DNA of 64,000 nucleotides from Marinicella sediminis (GCF_002000055.1 NZ_MVBD01000016.1:1-64000); one strand, 5' to 3'; positions 9,129 to 19,296 are shown, numbered from the stretch's first letter. The notes: generated by a model from the letters alone, not told the origin. Program-made: numbers and translations.

Positions 9129-10361
9129 TCAGTGATTGAAAGTCACTTGTTTGACGTCTTTCCACTCCACCCAGCGGTGTTGTTTGCCCTGGGTCAGCAG
9201 AATACCGTTGTTGTCCACGTTGACAGCCCGTTCGCCATAGGCCACAAACTCGGAACCATCGTGCAGGGTCACCACCGCGGCCTGATCTTCACGTTTGACC
9301 AGTTTTTTGACGAGGTAGAACGGGATTTGCCGGTTGGCATTGTTGACTTCCACATAAAGAAATTCTGCACCGCTTTGTTGATTGAGGTCATAGGCCATGG
9401 CATCAGCTTTCAGTATGCTGCCGTCGACCAATGTGACTTCACCTGACAGCGGTTCAGCGTTTTGTTGATAATCAGCAAAAGTCAGCCAATCAACATCGAC
9501 TTCACCGGCTTCAAATTTTTCGAATTGGTCCCATTTTATTTCCAAACGACCGTAATTCGGGTGGTCAATCCATATGCCGCGGTTGCCGTTGTTGACGTCA
9601 TTGGTACCACCCAGTAATAGATTTTTACCGTCATTGAGGACTACCCAGGACTGATTGTCTTTACGTTCGATGCTTTTGATTTCAGCAAATTTGATTTCGT
9701 ACTCTTTGTCGTTTTCGATGCCATCCAGTTTTTCACTGATCATGCGTTCATCCTTGTCCCACATGATTCGACCCTGAAATGTGCCTATTTCAGAAGTAAC
9801 CGTACCATAGATGGCCTGATCAAAGCTTTTGGCATTTTCAGGCGCAGCTTCAAAGGTCACAGATTTCAAGTCTTCCAGGTCAAATTCATAGCGATCGCCT
9901 TCCGGGGTCAGGATGTTGACCTCATCTGTCAGGTCGTTGGTGTTCTGATAACTGATGATTGTGGTGTCATCATGTAGTTTGGCAAAGAACAAACCACTGT
10001 TAGATTCATAAGTCAGGCTTTTGAGGTCGCCAAAACGCACATTGAAATAGGGTTCTTCTATGTCTTTGCCAAAGAAAGATTTGAAGGTTACCTGAATTTC
10101 GCCAAAGTTTGCTTGCGGTCCTGGCTGATGATCTTCCAATCGACTCACTTCATCTTTGCTCAGGTGCTCAATGCCAACGGTTTTGACTTTACGACCATTG
10201 AAAATATCACTGAGAAAGGATTCCTGATTGCCCCAGCGAAGGGTGCCGGTGATGGTTTCTCCGTTCGGTTTGGTCACGGTGCCGTAAATAACGGGTTCAG
10301 GGTTGTTGGCCAACAATGGTGTTGCCATCAGGCTGAGGCTGATAAAGAGCGCTTTTTTCAT
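9129..10361 (-). CDS. Secreted protein of unknown function with repeated YGTVT modules
   Basis: I do not recognise a named family. The 410-residue protein begins with a signal peptide (MKKALFISLSLMATPLLA, cleavage near residue 18). It contains at least two copies of one module: PVIYGTVTKPNGETITGTLRWGNQESFLSDIFNG near residue 23 and QAIYGTVTSEIGTFQGRIMWDKDERMISEKLDG near residue 183. Both are followed by phrases of the type FGDLKSLTYE / FAEIKSIERK. A weaker third copy begins near PLSGEVTLVDGSILKAD. The alternating pattern suggests beta-rich repeats resembling barrel-like domains. It likely acts in the periplasm or outside the cell. Function unknown. Confidence 0.75.
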   Translation of the reverse strand: MKKALFISLSLMATPLLANNPEPVIYGTVTKPNGETITGTLRWGNQESFLSDIFNGRKVKTVGIEHLSKDEVSRLEDHQPGPQANFGEIQVTFKSFFGKDIEEPYFNVRFGDLKSLTYESNSGLFFAKLHDDTTIISYQNTNDLTDEVNILTPEGDRYEFDLEDLKSVTFEAAPENAKSFDQAIYGTVTSEIGTFQGRIMWDKDERMISEKLDGIENDKEYEIKFAEIKSIERKDNQSWVVLNDGKNLLLGGTNDVNNGNRGIWIDHPNYGRLEIKWDQFEKFEAGEVDVDWLTFADYQQNAEPLSGEVTLVDGSILKADAMAYDLNQQSGAEFLYVEVNNANRQIPFYLVKKLVKREDQAAVVTLHDGSEFVAYGERAVNVDNNGILLTQGKQHRWVEWKDVKQVTFNH

Positions 10362-10439
10362 AAATGAGCATGTTTGTGAACTGTAATTATTATGCCAGCA
10401 AGCTGGCAGAATTGCATGTTACATAAGTCCTGAATCTGA

Positions 10440-11198
10440 TCATGATCCCAGGTTCATTTGTTGCCATTGCTGATAACGGGTCTTCTCTGTCCAGGCAACC
10501 AGTGGCCAGATCAGTGCATAAATGGTTCCGGTGAAGGGGACCCAGGAATCAGGCACCAAAGCAGGCGCAATGAAGGCCAGCACGCACACCCCGGCCATCA
10601 CTGTTCTGATTTTGATGTTGGTTTGTGTCTGGTATATTTCCGATTCTCTGAGTAATAACTGTGTGCGAAGATTCAGGGCATGACGATACATGGCAATGAA
10701 CAACAGGCAGATGATCAGAAAACCTGCTGCAAAATAATAAAACAACAACCGCAATTCTGCATAGTTATTCAGGTCATACTGGCTGGGCAAATAACCCATG
10801 GAAATCCATGAAAAGAATCCTTCAAACATCATCTTCAGCGGGTAAATGTACACCAGTACAGTGATCACCAACGCCACCGACAAAAACACAGTCTTACTGT
10901 CTTCAAGACCAAATCGTCGACTCCACACGGAATGATTGTGCCAGATGAACACCATTTGAGCCACACTGAGCACAAAGGCAGGGATGTATTTGGAAATGGC
11001 GACCAGTTCTGGAATGCTGCGCGGAATCTGATCAATGGAAATCACCAGCATGGTCACCGCAAAGGCAAAGGCCGCATCGGTGAACACTTCTATGCGGGTC
11101 ATGGCCATGCCGCGCATGTGGAAGCCGTCTTCCACCGGACACTGATCGACGTATTGCTGAGTCAACGGTTGCAAGTTGATCACCTCATGCTTGGGCAT
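10440..11198 (-). CDS. TMEM175-like (DUF1211) potassium channel family protein
   Basis: A 252-residue membrane protein with about six hydrophobic segments. The first helix carries [21 protein letters not shown], which matches the RxxxFSD signature of bacterial TMEM175/DUF1211 proteins (here FTD). Family members are low-selectivity potassium-permeable channels. The WHNHSVW segment and [11 protein letters not shown] helix fit the same family. Its ATG lies inside the end of uvrA (14-base overlap), so the two are co-transcribed, though no functional tie is known. The Ser-to-Thr change in the signature is mild. Confidence 0.75.
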   Translation of the reverse strand: MPKHEVINLQPLTQQYVDQCPVEDGFHMRGMAMTRIEVFTDAAFAFAVTMLVISIDQIPRSIPELVAISKYIPAFVLSVAQMVFIWHNHSVWSRRFGLEDSKTVFLSVALVITVLVYIYPLKMMFEGFFSWISMGYLPSQYDLNNYAELRLLFYYFAAGFLIICLLFIAMYRHALNLRTQLLLRESEIYQTQTNIKIRTVMAGVCVLAFIAPALVPDSWVPFTGTIYALIWPLVAWTEKTRYQQWQQMNLGS

Positions 11199-14022
11199 TG
11201 AGAATGGGTTTCAGGAATGCCCCTGTGTGGCTTTGCTTTACCTTAACCAGCTGTTCCGGAGTACCGGTGGCAATGATTTCGCCCCCGCCGTGTCCACCTT
11301 CAGGGCCCAGGTCAATGATCCAGTCGGCTGTTTTGATGACATCCAGGTTGTGTTCGATGACCATGATGGTGTTGCCATTGTCACGCAGGCGGTGTAACAC
11401 TTTGAGCAGCTGTTTGATGTCAGCGAAGTGGAGGCCGGTGGTTGGTTCATCGAGGATGTAGACGGTTTTCCCAGTGTCTCTTTTGGACAATTCTTTGGCC
11501 AGCTTAACCCGTTGTGCCTCGCCACCTGACAAGGTGGTGGCATTTTGTCCCAGGGTGATATAACTCAGTCCTACATCCAGTAAGGTTTGCAGTTTACTGG
11601 CTATTGTGGGAATGGCTGAGAAGAATGGCAGGGCATCTTCAACTGTCATGTTCAGCACTTCATAAATGTTTTTGCCTTTGTAATGTACATCCAGGGTTTC
11701 GCGGTTATAGCGTTTGCCTTTACAGGTGTCGCAGGTCACATAGACATCAGGCAGGAAATGCATTTCAACCTTAATCACGCCATCGCCCTGACAGGCTTCA
11801 CAGCGGCCGCCTTTGACATTGAAACTGAAACGTCCCGGTTTGTAACCGCGGGTTCGGGCTTCGGGGGTGTTGGCAAACAAATCTCTGATCGGACCAAACA
11901 GCTGGGTGTAAGTGGCCGGATTTGATCGTGGTGTGCGACCAATTGGTTTCTGGTCAATATCCACTACTTTATCGAACAAATCAATGTGTTCAAAACGGTC
12001 GTGTTGCTGGGCATGATGTGAAGCCCGGTTGAGGTGATTGGCCAGGACTTTATATACCGTTTCATTGATCAGTGTGGATTTGCCGGAGCCAGAGACTCCG
12101 GTGATACAGGTGAACAGACCTGCGGGAATTTCCACATCCACTGATTTGAGGTTGTTGCCTTTGGCCCCATAGAGCTTAAAGACCTGCTTTTTGTCATATG
12201 GTGTGCGTTCGGTGGGAATTTCAATGCGCTGTTTTCCGGTCAGGTACTGTCCTGTGATTGAGTTTTTATTCTGACAGATTTGCTTGGGCGTGCCCTGGGC
12301 CACGATGTGGCCGCCGTGGACGCCGGCTCCGGGCCCGATGTCAACCACATGATCGGCCATTCTGACCGCGTCTTCATCATGTTCAACCACAATCACGGTA
12401 TTGCCAAGATTTTTCAGGTTGACCAGAGTTTTCAGAAGTTTTTCGTTGTCTCTTTGGTGTAATCCAATCGAAGGTTCATCCAACACATACATCACCCCAA
12501 CCAGGCCTGCACCAATCTGGCTTGCCAGGCGAATGCGCTGGGCTTCTCCACCAGACAAAGAATCGGCTTTGCGGTCAACAGTCAGGTAGTTCAGGCCAAC
12601 ATTGACCAAAAAGCTCAGCCGTTCACGAATCTCTTTGATGATTTTTTCTGCGATCTGGGCTTTCTGGCCACTCAGTTTGATGTCTTCAAAGTGCTGTAGC
12701 GCACTTGCGATCGACATGGCATTGATTTTGGGCAAGGGTACATCGTTGATGAACACATGCCGGGCACTGCGGTTCAGTCGTTGTCCTTCACAGGCAGGGC
12801 AGGGTTTTTTGCTGATGTATTTGTTGAGTTCTTCACGCACCATGGAAGATTCAGTTTCCTGGTAGCGTCGTTTCATGTTGTTGGCGATGCCTTCAAAAGG
12901 GTGGTTGCGTTCATACTGCCCTTTGTCGCTGTAATAAGTGAAGCGGATGTTCCGGTCGCCACTGCCATGAAAGATCACGTTAATGATGTCATCACTTAAC
13001 TTTTCCAAAGGCGTATTGACATCAAAATCATAGGTTTTTGCAACCGCCTGAAGTAACTGAAAATACCAGCCATTGCGTTTATCCCAACCGCGCACGGCTC
13101 CATCTGCCATCGATAAGGATTTGTTGGTGATGATGCGATCAGGATCAAAATATTGACTCATACCCAAGCCATCACATTCGCCGCATGCCCCATTGGGTGA
13201 GTTGAAAGAGAATAACCTGGGTTCCAGTTCACTCAGAGAATAATTGCAGACCGGACATGAGAACAAGGAACTGAACAGCAGTTCAACCGGTTCTTTGTCC
13301 TCAGGCTCATCAAAGGACACCACCATGGCCAGTCCTTCCGACAGGGACAAGGCGGTTTCAAAGGATTCTGCCAGGCGTTGGGCGATACCCTCCTTGACCT
13401 TGAAACGGTCGACCACGGCTTCAATGTGGTGTTTTTGTTTGGGGTTTAATTTGGGCAGGTCATCGATGTTATAAATCTGACCATCAATTCTGACCCGCAC
13501 AAAGCCACTGCCTTTCAATTGATCGAGCAGTAACAAGTGCTCACCTTTGCGGTTGCGCACCACGGGTGCCAACAGCATCAGTTTTCGGCCATCTTCCAGG
13601 TCCAATACCTTGTCAACCATCTCTGAAACTTCCTGGGCTTCCAGTGAAATGTCATGATCAGGACATCGGGGCGTGCCAATCCGGGCGTACAACAAGCGCA
13701 GGTAATCATAGATTTCGGTGATGGTACCGACCGTTGATCGCGGGTTGTGGGAGGTGGACTTTTGTTCAATGGAAATCGCCGGTGACAGGCCTTCAATGTG
13801 ATCGAGGTCTGGTTTATCCATCATCGACAGGAACTGTCTTGCATAAGCCGACAAAGACTCCACATACCGCCTTTGTCCTTCGGCATAAATGGTGTCAAAG
13901 GCCAATGAAGATTTGCCTGATCCGGATAATCCAGTGATGACAATGAACTTGTCGCGGGGTAAATCGATGTCGATGTCTTTGAGGTTGTGGGTTCTGACAC
14001 CGCGCAGGGAAATGTGTTTCAT
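11185..14022 (-). CDS. uvrA: Excinuclease ABC subunit A
   Basis: UvrA is the damage-sensing ATPase of nucleotide excision repair. It carries two ABC ATPase halves: Walker [15 protein letters not shown] near residue 30 and [13 protein letters not shown] near 635, with two LSGGEAQR signatures. Zinc-binding pairs are visible (CPVC and CGEC; CEAC and CDTC), as is the conserved stretch [15 protein letters not shown]. With the ATG at 14022 the protein has 945 residues, the family norm; a TTG three codons upstream (14031) is the longer alternative. I looked for a LexA box (CTGT-N8-ACAG) upstream and saw none. Confidence 0.97.
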   Translation of the reverse strand: MKHISLRGVRTHNLKDIDIDLPRDKFIVITGLSGSGKSSLAFDTIYAEGQRRYVESLSAYARQFLSMMDKPDLDHIEGLSPAISIEQKSTSHNPRSTVGTITEIYDYLRLLYARIGTPRCPDHDISLEAQEVSEMVDKVLDLEDGRKLMLLAPVVRNRKGEHLLLLDQLKGSGFVRVRIDGQIYNIDDLPKLNPKQKHHIEAVVDRFKVKEGIAQRLAESFETALSLSEGLAMVVSFDEPEDKEPVELLFSSLFSCPVCNYSLSELEPRLFSFNSPNGACGECDGLGMSQYFDPDRIITNKSLSMADGAVRGWDKRNGWYFQLLQAVAKTYDFDVNTPLEKLSDDIINVIFHGSGDRNIRFTYYSDKGQYERNHPFEGIANNMKRRYQETESSMVREELNKYISKKPCPACEGQRLNRSARHVFINDVPLPKINAMSIASALQHFEDIKLSGQKAQIAEKIIKEIRERLSFLVNVGLNYLTVDRKADSLSGGEAQRIRLASQIGAGLVGVMYVLDEPSIGLHQRDNEKLLKTLVNLKNLGNTVIVVEHDEDAVRMADHVVDIGPGAGVHGGHIVAQGTPKQICQNKNSITGQYLTGKQRIEIPTERTPYDKKQVFKLYGAKGNNLKSVDVEIPAGLFTCITGVSGSGKSTLINETVYKVLANHLNRASHHAQQHDRFEHIDLFDKVVDIDQKPIGRTPRSNPATYTQLFGPIRDLFANTPEARTRGYKPGRFSFNVKGGRCEACQGDGVIKVEMHFLPDVYVTCDTCKGKRYNRETLDVHYKGKNIYEVLNMTVEDALPFFSAIPTIASKLQTLLDVGLSYITLGQNATTLSGGEAQRVKLAKELSKRDTGKTVYILDEPTTGLHFADIKQLLKVLHRLRDNGNTIMVIEHNLDVIKTADWIIDLGPEGGHGGGEIIATGTPEQLVKVKQSHTGAFLKPILNAQA

Positions 14023-14179
14023 GTTGGTCAAGCAGAATCAAACCCATCATTTTAACCAAAAAACGTGATGAAGATGTCGACATATTGGATTATTTTCGCT
14101 GCACAAGGTGAGCTATTGACCTCTGGCAGATGTGCCCCCAAATATGTATGATTAAAATGTTTCATTTGAGGACCTTGTC

Positions 14180-14356
14180 ATGAGCCAAAGGGTGATTGTT
14201 TTACTTATACTGGCGTTGTTTGCCATTATTCTTTACATTGCCGGATTTCAATCAGGATCAGTGGCGGTCATTATCCTGGCTGCCGCAGTTGAGGTGTGGT
14301 TCTGGCTTAAGCTACTGATTCAGGATAAGCGAAAAGAACCTCCCGCAGGTAACTGA
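14180..14356 (+). CDS. Small membrane protein, 58 residues
   Basis: The ATG at 14180 opens a 58-residue frame, MSQRVIVLLILALFAIILYI onward, ending KRKEPPAGN. It shows two hydrophobic helices (about residues 5-21 and 27-47) and a positively charged tail (QDKRKE), typical of small inner-membrane proteins. A GAGGA ribosome binding site lies at 14168-14172. Its stop overlaps the start of the next gene (TGATG at 14354-14358), so the two are probably translationally coupled. No known family recognised. The good ribosome binding site and coupling support it as a real gene. Confidence 0.7.
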   Translation: MSQRVIVLLILALFAIILYIAGFQSGSVAVIILAAAVEVWFWLKLLIQDKRKEPPAGN

Positions 14357-15408
14357 TGCTTTTAGCAGGTTACCCGGGCCGCAGGATCACCTGGTTCTTG
14401 ATCGGTATATCCATCGCCGCATCACAATGCGCCGCCTCTGACCGATATGGCGACCGCCTGTCGGGGCTGTCTGCTGAACTACTCAGGCCACTGGCAAAAC
14501 GTCAGCAACCGGACAACAAGGGGGCCATGGGTCGCAACCGTCAGGCCTATGTCCATGTGCGCTTTCAAATGGGGCTTCATCAGCTGGCTGATTATGCCCT
14601 GATGAGCCAGGATCTACGGGCTTTGCAGGCTTTTTTCAGGGCCGCAGAATATGCCATGCATCATCAACAGGCTGACGGTGATTTCCTGGTCCGGTTGCCA
14701 CCAGAAATGAATCGGGGGCAGGCTGTGGGTATTGCTGACCGTACCAGCGGCGTGGCGTTTTTCATGTATTCGCTGGGCTCTGCTGCCATGGCCCTGGAGT
14801 CCAATCAGTGGTTTGCTGAATCAGCAGAGTTGGCGGTTCAGCGGGCACAATTGGCCTCGCTGAAAAGTCAACTGCCTGATACCCTGACTTTTTTGTTACA
14901 CAACAGAGTCATTCTGCAGCAGGCCGACAGCCTGGCCCCCAACCGTTTATTGTTCAATGCACTGGCTTTTTATACCCTGGGTCATTGGCTGAAAGATGCC
15001 ACCGCTCTGAGCGTCGCTGATGCATTCATCGAGCAGGCATTGGCTCAGGTGCATGATGATGGCTATTTCATCGAAGCCGGTGGTTATGACTCCAGTTACA
15101 ATGGTGTGGCCACCGCTTTATGCTACCGTTTGCTGCTGCTGGGTCATCCCCATCCGGCTTTGCCTGACGTGTGTGCCGGTGCACTGAGCTGGCAACAGAC
15201 CCGTTTATTGCCATCTGGTGAAATCAATGCCGCCGGTAACAGCCGGGTCAAAGCCGGAGGGCAGGGTGAATCATTCATGGGTCGTCAGAAAGATGTGGAT
15301 GTGGGGCACACCATCGAAGCCCTGATGCTGGCTGCCTTGTATCAGTCAAATGAATCCCTGACACAACAAGCCAGTCAGGTGCTTGATTATTACCTTAAAA
15401 AACGTTGA
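14356..15408 (+). CDS. Predicted secreted alpha/alpha-toroid protein of unknown function
   Basis: A 350-residue protein with an N-terminal hydrophobic segment (ITWFLIGISIAASQCAAS, about residues 10-27) that looks like a signal peptide. The rest is helical with repeated short motifs. The segment DDGYFIEAGGYDSSYNGVATAL near residues 235-256 resembles conserved loops of six-hairpin (alpha/alpha) toroid enzymes such as polysaccharide lyases and glycosidases. That family link is an inference from pattern. Its start overlaps the stop of the 58-residue membrane protein, suggesting the two work together. No catalytic residues can be named. Confidence 0.7.
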   Translation: MLLAGYPGRRITWFLIGISIAASQCAASDRYGDRLSGLSAELLRPLAKRQQPDNKGAMGRNRQAYVHVRFQMGLHQLADYALMSQDLRALQAFFRAAEYAMHHQQADGDFLVRLPPEMNRGQAVGIADRTSGVAFFMYSLGSAAMALESNQWFAESAELAVQRAQLASLKSQLPDTLTFLLHNRVILQQADSLAPNRLLFNALAFYTLGHWLKDATALSVADAFIEQALAQVHDDGYFIEAGGYDSSYNGVATALCYRLLLLGHPHPALPDVCAGALSWQQTRLLPSGEINAAGNSRVKAGGQGESFMGRQKDVDVGHTIEALMLAALYQSNESLTQQASQVLDYYLKKR

Positions 15409-15410
15409 CG

Positions 15411-17306
15411 TCAGACCGGGTAACCCAATGCTTTCAAAGCTACTGTCACCTCATCCAGAATCGCAGGATCGTCAATGGTTGCCGGGACTTTGATGGCTTT
15501 GCCATCGGCCAGATCTCGCATGGTGCCACGAAGTATTTTACCGGAGCGGGTTTTGGGCAGGCGGGCCACCACCGCCACTTGTTTGAAGGCAGCCACCGGG
15601 CCGATTATGTCACGTACCCTTTGGATCAGGGCCTGCTGTAAATCAGCTGTTTGTTCAGCCTGACCGTCTTTGACCACCACCAGCCCCAGCGGTACCTGAC
15701 CTTTGAGCGGACAATACACCCCCATCACTGCACACTCAGCCACTGCCGGATGGCTGGCCAGCACTTCCTCCATGGCACCGGTGGACAAACGGTGCCCGGC
15801 GACGTTGATCACATCATCGGTGCGGCTCATGATGTAGAGGTAGCCGTCCTCATCCTGATAGCCGGCATCGCCGGTCAGGTAATACCCAGGAAAGGCGCTC
15901 AGGTAAGAGGCGATGAAGCGCTCATCATCCCGCCACAGGGTAGGCAGGGTACCAGGAGGCAGTGGCAGTTTGATGACAATGTTGCCCATCTCGCCGGAAG
16001 GCACCGGCTGACCATGCTGATCGATCACTTCGACCTGATAGCCAGGTACAGGCAGGGTGGGTGACCCAGGTTTGACCGGTAACCGCTCAATGCCCAGACA
16101 ATTGGCGGCGATGGCCCAACCGGTTTCGGTTTGCCACCAGTGATCAATCACCGGTACTTGCAATTGCGCTTCGGCCCAGCGCAGGGTGTCCGGATCACAA
16201 CGTTCGCCGGCCAGAAACAGGGCTTTGAAGTGACTGAGGTCATGTTGCTTGAGTAAATCGCCCTGAGGATCTTCTTTGCGAATGGCCCGAAAAGCGGTGG
16301 GCGCGGTGAACATGGCTTTGACCTGGTGCTCAGCAATCACCCGCCAAAACGCCCCGGCATCCGGCGTGCCCACAGGCTTGCCTTCATAAACCAGGGTGGT
16401 AGAACCATTGATCAATGGCGCGTAACAAATGTAGGAGTGACCGACCACCCAACCAACATCAGAAGCCGCCCAGAACACCTCACCAGGGCCGATGTCATAA
16501 ATGTGTTGCATGCTCCACTGCATGGCCACCGCGTGGCCACCATTGTCCCTGACCACCCCTTTGGGCTGACCGGTGGTGCCTGAGGTGTAGAGGATGTACA
16601 GCGGATCAGTGGCAGCCAACGGTATACAGGCGGCCGGTTCAGCCACCGACAGTGCGGCTTTCCAGCCCACATCCCGGGGTGCCTGCAAGCTTGCCTGACA
16701 CTCAGGTCTGGGCAGGATCAGACAATGTTCAGGTTGATGGCTGGCCAGATCAATGGCCTGATCAAGCAGGGGTTTATAGGCAATGACCTTGTTCACTTCA
16801 ATGCCGCAGGAGGCCGACATCACCACTTTGGGACGGGCATCATCTATGCGGGTGGCCAGCTCTTTGGCCGCAAATCCGCCAAACACCACCGAATGAATGG
16901 CCCCGATGCGGGCACAGGCCAACATGGCCATGATGGCCTCGGGAATCATTGGCATGTAGATGATCACCCGGTCGCCTTTGACCACCCTCAGGTTGACCAA
17001 CACGCCAGCTAAACGTGAGACTTGATCCAGCAGCTCATGATAAGTGAATGAATTTTGCTGCCCAGTGACAGGACTGTCATAAATCAACGCGGTGCGCTCA
17101 CCATGACCCGCCAGCACATGCCGGTCCAGTGCATTAAAGCAGGTGTTCAGCTGACCACCCCTGAACCAGCGGTAAAACGGCGGGCTGGACTGATCCAGCA
17201 CCTCATCAAATGGTTTGATCCAGTCAATGGCCTCAGCCGCTTTGGCCCAATAATCTTCGGGATGTTCTGTGGCTTGTTGTTGCAGTCTGTTGATCTCTGA
17301 AGTCAT
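15411..17306 (-). CDS. prpE: Propionyl-CoA synthetase-like acyl-CoA ligase
   Basis: An AMP-forming acyl-CoA synthetase most like PrpE, activating propionate (or a related short acid) to the CoA ester. Seen are PPFYRWFRGGQLNTCFNALDRHV, MPMIPEAIMAMLACARIGAIHSVVFGGF, the P-loop YILYTSGTTGQPKGVVRD, DHWWQTETGW, YLTGDAGYQDEDGYLYIMSRTDDVINVAGHRL and the acetylatable lysine in LPKTRSGKILRGTMRDL. From the ATG at 17306 it has 631 residues, as in E. coli PrpE; an upstream ATG at 17363 would add 19 residues with no family match. No 2-methylcitrate cycle genes are nearby, so the substrate is uncertain and acetate remains possible. Confidence 0.88.
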   Translation of the reverse strand: MTSEINRLQQQATEHPEDYWAKAAEAIDWIKPFDEVLDQSSPPFYRWFRGGQLNTCFNALDRHVLAGHGERTALIYDSPVTGQQNSFTYHELLDQVSRLAGVLVNLRVVKGDRVIIYMPMIPEAIMAMLACARIGAIHSVVFGGFAAKELATRIDDARPKVVMSASCGIEVNKVIAYKPLLDQAIDLASHQPEHCLILPRPECQASLQAPRDVGWKAALSVAEPAACIPLAATDPLYILYTSGTTGQPKGVVRDNGGHAVAMQWSMQHIYDIGPGEVFWAASDVGWVVGHSYICYAPLINGSTTLVYEGKPVGTPDAGAFWRVIAEHQVKAMFTAPTAFRAIRKEDPQGDLLKQHDLSHFKALFLAGERCDPDTLRWAEAQLQVPVIDHWWQTETGWAIAANCLGIERLPVKPGSPTLPVPGYQVEVIDQHGQPVPSGEMGNIVIKLPLPPGTLPTLWRDDERFIASYLSAFPGYYLTGDAGYQDEDGYLYIMSRTDDVINVAGHRLSTGAMEEVLASHPAVAECAVMGVYCPLKGQVPLGLVVVKDGQAEQTADLQQALIQRVRDIIGPVAAFKQVAVVARLPKTRSGKILRGTMRDLADGKAIKVPATIDDPAILDEVTVALKALGYPV

Positions 17307-17400
17307 CGGCCTACCGGTCAGTGAGGGACTCTGATTATCCACTTGTTCAGCGATATAAGCCATACGACTTTAGCATGGGTGCCTTACACGCTCAATGGCC

Positions 17401-17431
17401 AAAAAAAAGGGCGCCGTCGCGCCCTTTTTAG
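17401..17431 (-). terminator. Rho-independent terminator of the enoyl-CoA hydratase gene
   Basis: On the minus strand AAAGGGCGC pairs with GCGCCCTTT around a short loop and is followed by a run of T residues. On the plus strand this reads as eight A residues, GGGCGC, GCGCCC and five T residues. It lies directly after the crotonase stop at 17450 and before the prpE promoter region. Confidence 0.85.
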
Positions 17432-17449
17432 TTGGATTGCGGTGTTGGA

Positions 17450-18226
17450 TCACTTGCCGGTGAATTGAGCGGCGCGTTTTTCCAGGAAGGCTGAGGTACC
17501 TTCGTTTTTGTCTTCAGAGGCACAGCAGATACCGAAGGCTTTGACTTCGTAATCCAGCGCGTCGGGTAGGGCGCATTCCAGGCCCTTGTTGATTGCATCT
17601 ATGGTCATGCTTAATGCGATCGGGGCCGAATTGGCCAGCTGTTCAGCTACTTTGTTCACGGTGGGCAACAATTCGCCTTGGGGTACCACCCAGTTGGCCA
17701 GGCCGATTTGTTCGGCTTTGTCGGCAGAGACCATGTCACCCAGCAGGTTCATTTCCATGGATTTGCCTTTACCGACCAGACGGGTCAGGCGTTGGGTGCC
17801 GCCAAAACCGGGAATCACCCCGAGCTTGATTTCAGGCTGACCAAATTTGGCATTGTCAGATGCGATTCTCAGGTGACAGGCCATGGCCAGTTCGCAGCCC
17901 CCACCAAGGGCAAACCCGTTGACCGCAGCAATCACCGGTTTACCACAATTTTCAATGCGATTGAACACCTGTTGACCGTACCGGGCAAATTTCATTCCGG
18001 TCATGGCATCGGTGGTGGCCAATTCGGAAATGTCAGCACCGGCAACGAAGGCTTTATCACCAGAGCCGGTGATGATGATGACTTTGGTGGCGTCGTCATT
18101 TTGTGCTTGTTCAACAATGTCTTCCAGCTCTTTCAAAGTGGCCTGATTGAGGGCATTTAACTTGTCCGGCCGGTTGATGGTGATGGTCAAAACGTTGTTT
18201 TCGGTGTTTGCTAAGACGTTGGGCAT
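17450..18226 (-). CDS. Enoyl-CoA hydratase (crotonase family)
   Basis: A 258-residue crotonase-fold enzyme that adds water to trans-2-enoyl-CoA in fatty-acid or butyrate-type metabolism. The oxyanion-hole region AFVAGADISEL, the segment AAVNGFALGGGCELAMACH with one catalytic glutamate, and QPEIKLGVIPGFGGTQRL with the second are intact, so it should be a true hydratase. Length matches short-chain enoyl-CoA hydratases. It is a separate transcript from prpE, with a terminator between them, although both act on short acyl-CoA compounds. Confidence 0.93.
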   Translation of the reverse strand: MPNVLANTENNVLTITINRPDKLNALNQATLKELEDIVEQAQNDDATKVIIITGSGDKAFVAGADISELATTDAMTGMKFARYGQQVFNRIENCGKPVIAAVNGFALGGGCELAMACHLRIASDNAKFGQPEIKLGVIPGFGGTQRLTRLVGKGKSMEMNLLGDMVSADKAEQIGLANWVVPQGELLPTVNKVAEQLANSAPIALSMTIDAINKGLECALPDALDYEVKAFGICCASEDKNEGTSAFLEKRAAQFTGK

Positions 18227-18446
18227 GGTCGTTTCCGGTATTAATGAGAAGCGGAATTATAACAACAAAATTACCCAGGCCTCAACGCAGATCTGGAGAA
18301 TACGGTTTGAATACAGATCCCGCCAAGACGCCTGGCCGCAACGGGGTTGTGGTTGTCAGGCCCTCTAATGATTATTATTTTGTTAAATCAAGTGACAATT
18401 CAGTTAAATTCATTGATTGAATGAACTTATTAGTGACCCTCGTGTC

Positions 18447-18475
18447 TTGTTTAACTCAAAGCTGTGGCTTACAAT
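18447..18475 (+). promoter_or_regulatory. Promoter of the FKBP gene
   Basis: TTGTTT (18447-18452) and TACAAT (18470-18475) are spaced by 17 bases, 29 bases before the chosen start of the FKBP gene. This also argues for the start at 18505, not the upstream ATG at 18421. The remaining 220 bases between the two divergent genes show short inverted repeats (CCAGGC/GCCTGG, around 18273 and 18340) without a clear role. Confidence 0.55.
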
Positions 18476-18504
18476 ACGCGGCTGATTTTGTTAAGAGGTT
18501 ACGA

Positions 18505-19233
18505 ATGAAAAAAATAACGACATTGATGTTTTTGACCCTGGGTTTCAGTGCCCTGGCACAGACTGAACAGGAAATTCCAAAAAGTTCAGACATCACTTTT
18601 GATAAGGCTGCGGCATCTTATGCCATTGGCTACCGCATGGGTCTGCAAATGGCAGGTCGTTCTGGCAGTGATTTTGAAGTTGATATTGAGCAGGCTGTCA
18701 AAGGGTTGCGCGAAGCAGCAGTTCAGTCAGATCCCACAATTGACAAGGAGACCATGGCTCAGGAATACGGTAAATATCAGCAAAAACTGCAGTTGTTCCA
18801 ACGTGAGGAATACCTGGCAATGGCTGAGAAGAACCAAACACGCAGCGATGAGTTTCTGGCTCAGAACCGCGGTAAAACAGGCATCAAGGAACTGGCATCC
18901 GGTATTCAATACCGTGTGATCGAAGCCGGCTCAGGCAGAAATGCCACGCTGGATGACACAGTTAAAGTTCATTACAGTGGTAAGTTGATCGGTACCGACG
19001 TATTCGACAACTATCAGGAATTTGACAGCACCTATAAAAATGGTCAACCATTGGAAATGGACATGACCAAAATTGGTTTGCCTGGCTGGAGAGAAATCAT
19101 TCCGATGATGAAATCCGGTGACAAATGGCAGGTGTTTTTGCCACCCGAAATGGCATATGGTGTAAAAGGCCAGGGCCCGATTGGCCCGAACGAAGTGTTG
19201 GTTTTCGATGTCCATTTACTGGAAATCCTGTAA
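18505..19233 (+). CDS. FKBP-type peptidyl-prolyl isomerase, exported (Mip/FkpA-like)
   Basis: A periplasmic peptidyl-prolyl isomerase that assists folding of exported proteins. The ATG at 18505 has an AGAGG ribosome binding site and opens a signal peptide (MKKITTLMFLTLGFSALAQ). An N-terminal helical dimerisation domain (about 30-125, with ASYAIGYRMGLQMAGR) is followed by the FKBP domain: IQYRVIEAGSGRNATLDDTVKVHYSGKLIGTDVFD, LPGWREIIPMMKSGDKWQVFLPPEMAYG and the C-terminal LVFDVHLLEIL. The 242-residue length and layout match Mip and FkpA. It is followed by a terminator. Confidence 0.95.
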   Translation: MKKITTLMFLTLGFSALAQTEQEIPKSSDITFDKAAASYAIGYRMGLQMAGRSGSDFEVDIEQAVKGLREAAVQSDPTIDKETMAQEYGKYQQKLQLFQREEYLAMAEKNQTRSDEFLAQNRGKTGIKELASGIQYRVIEAGSGRNATLDDTVKVHYSGKLIGTDVFDNYQEFDSTYKNGQPLEMDMTKIGLPGWREIIPMMKSGDKWQVFLPPEMAYGVKGQGPIGPNEVLVFDVHLLEIL

Positions 19234-19259
19234 CTCACACAGCCCTTGAAAGGATTGAA

Positions 19260-19286
19260 GAGGCAAGTTTGATACTTGCCTTTTTT
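19260..19286 (+). terminator. Rho-independent terminator of the FKBP gene
   Basis: AGGCAAGT (19261-19268) pairs with ACTTGCCT (19274-19281), followed by T residues to 19286. It lies between the FKBP stop and the Nudix gene start. Confidence 0.85.
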
Positions 19287-19296
19287 GGTTCTCAGC

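Noticed and set aside
9015-9446. 143-codon plus-strand ORF over the P5C dehydrogenase end and the terminator
   Set aside because: It is antisense to the well-supported secreted-protein gene, crosses a terminator and has no motif.
14023-14179. LexA/SOS box upstream of uvrA
   Set aside because: No CTGT-N8-ACAG sequence is visible in the intergenic stretch.
17307-17363. 19-residue N-terminal extension of the PrpE-like protein
   Set aside because: The extension has no match to the family start and no better ribosome binding site than the ATG at 17306.
18240-18420. Possible small RNA between the crotonase and FKBP genes
   Set aside because: Short inverted repeats are present, but there is no promoter-terminator pair, so it is treated as a divergent promoter region.
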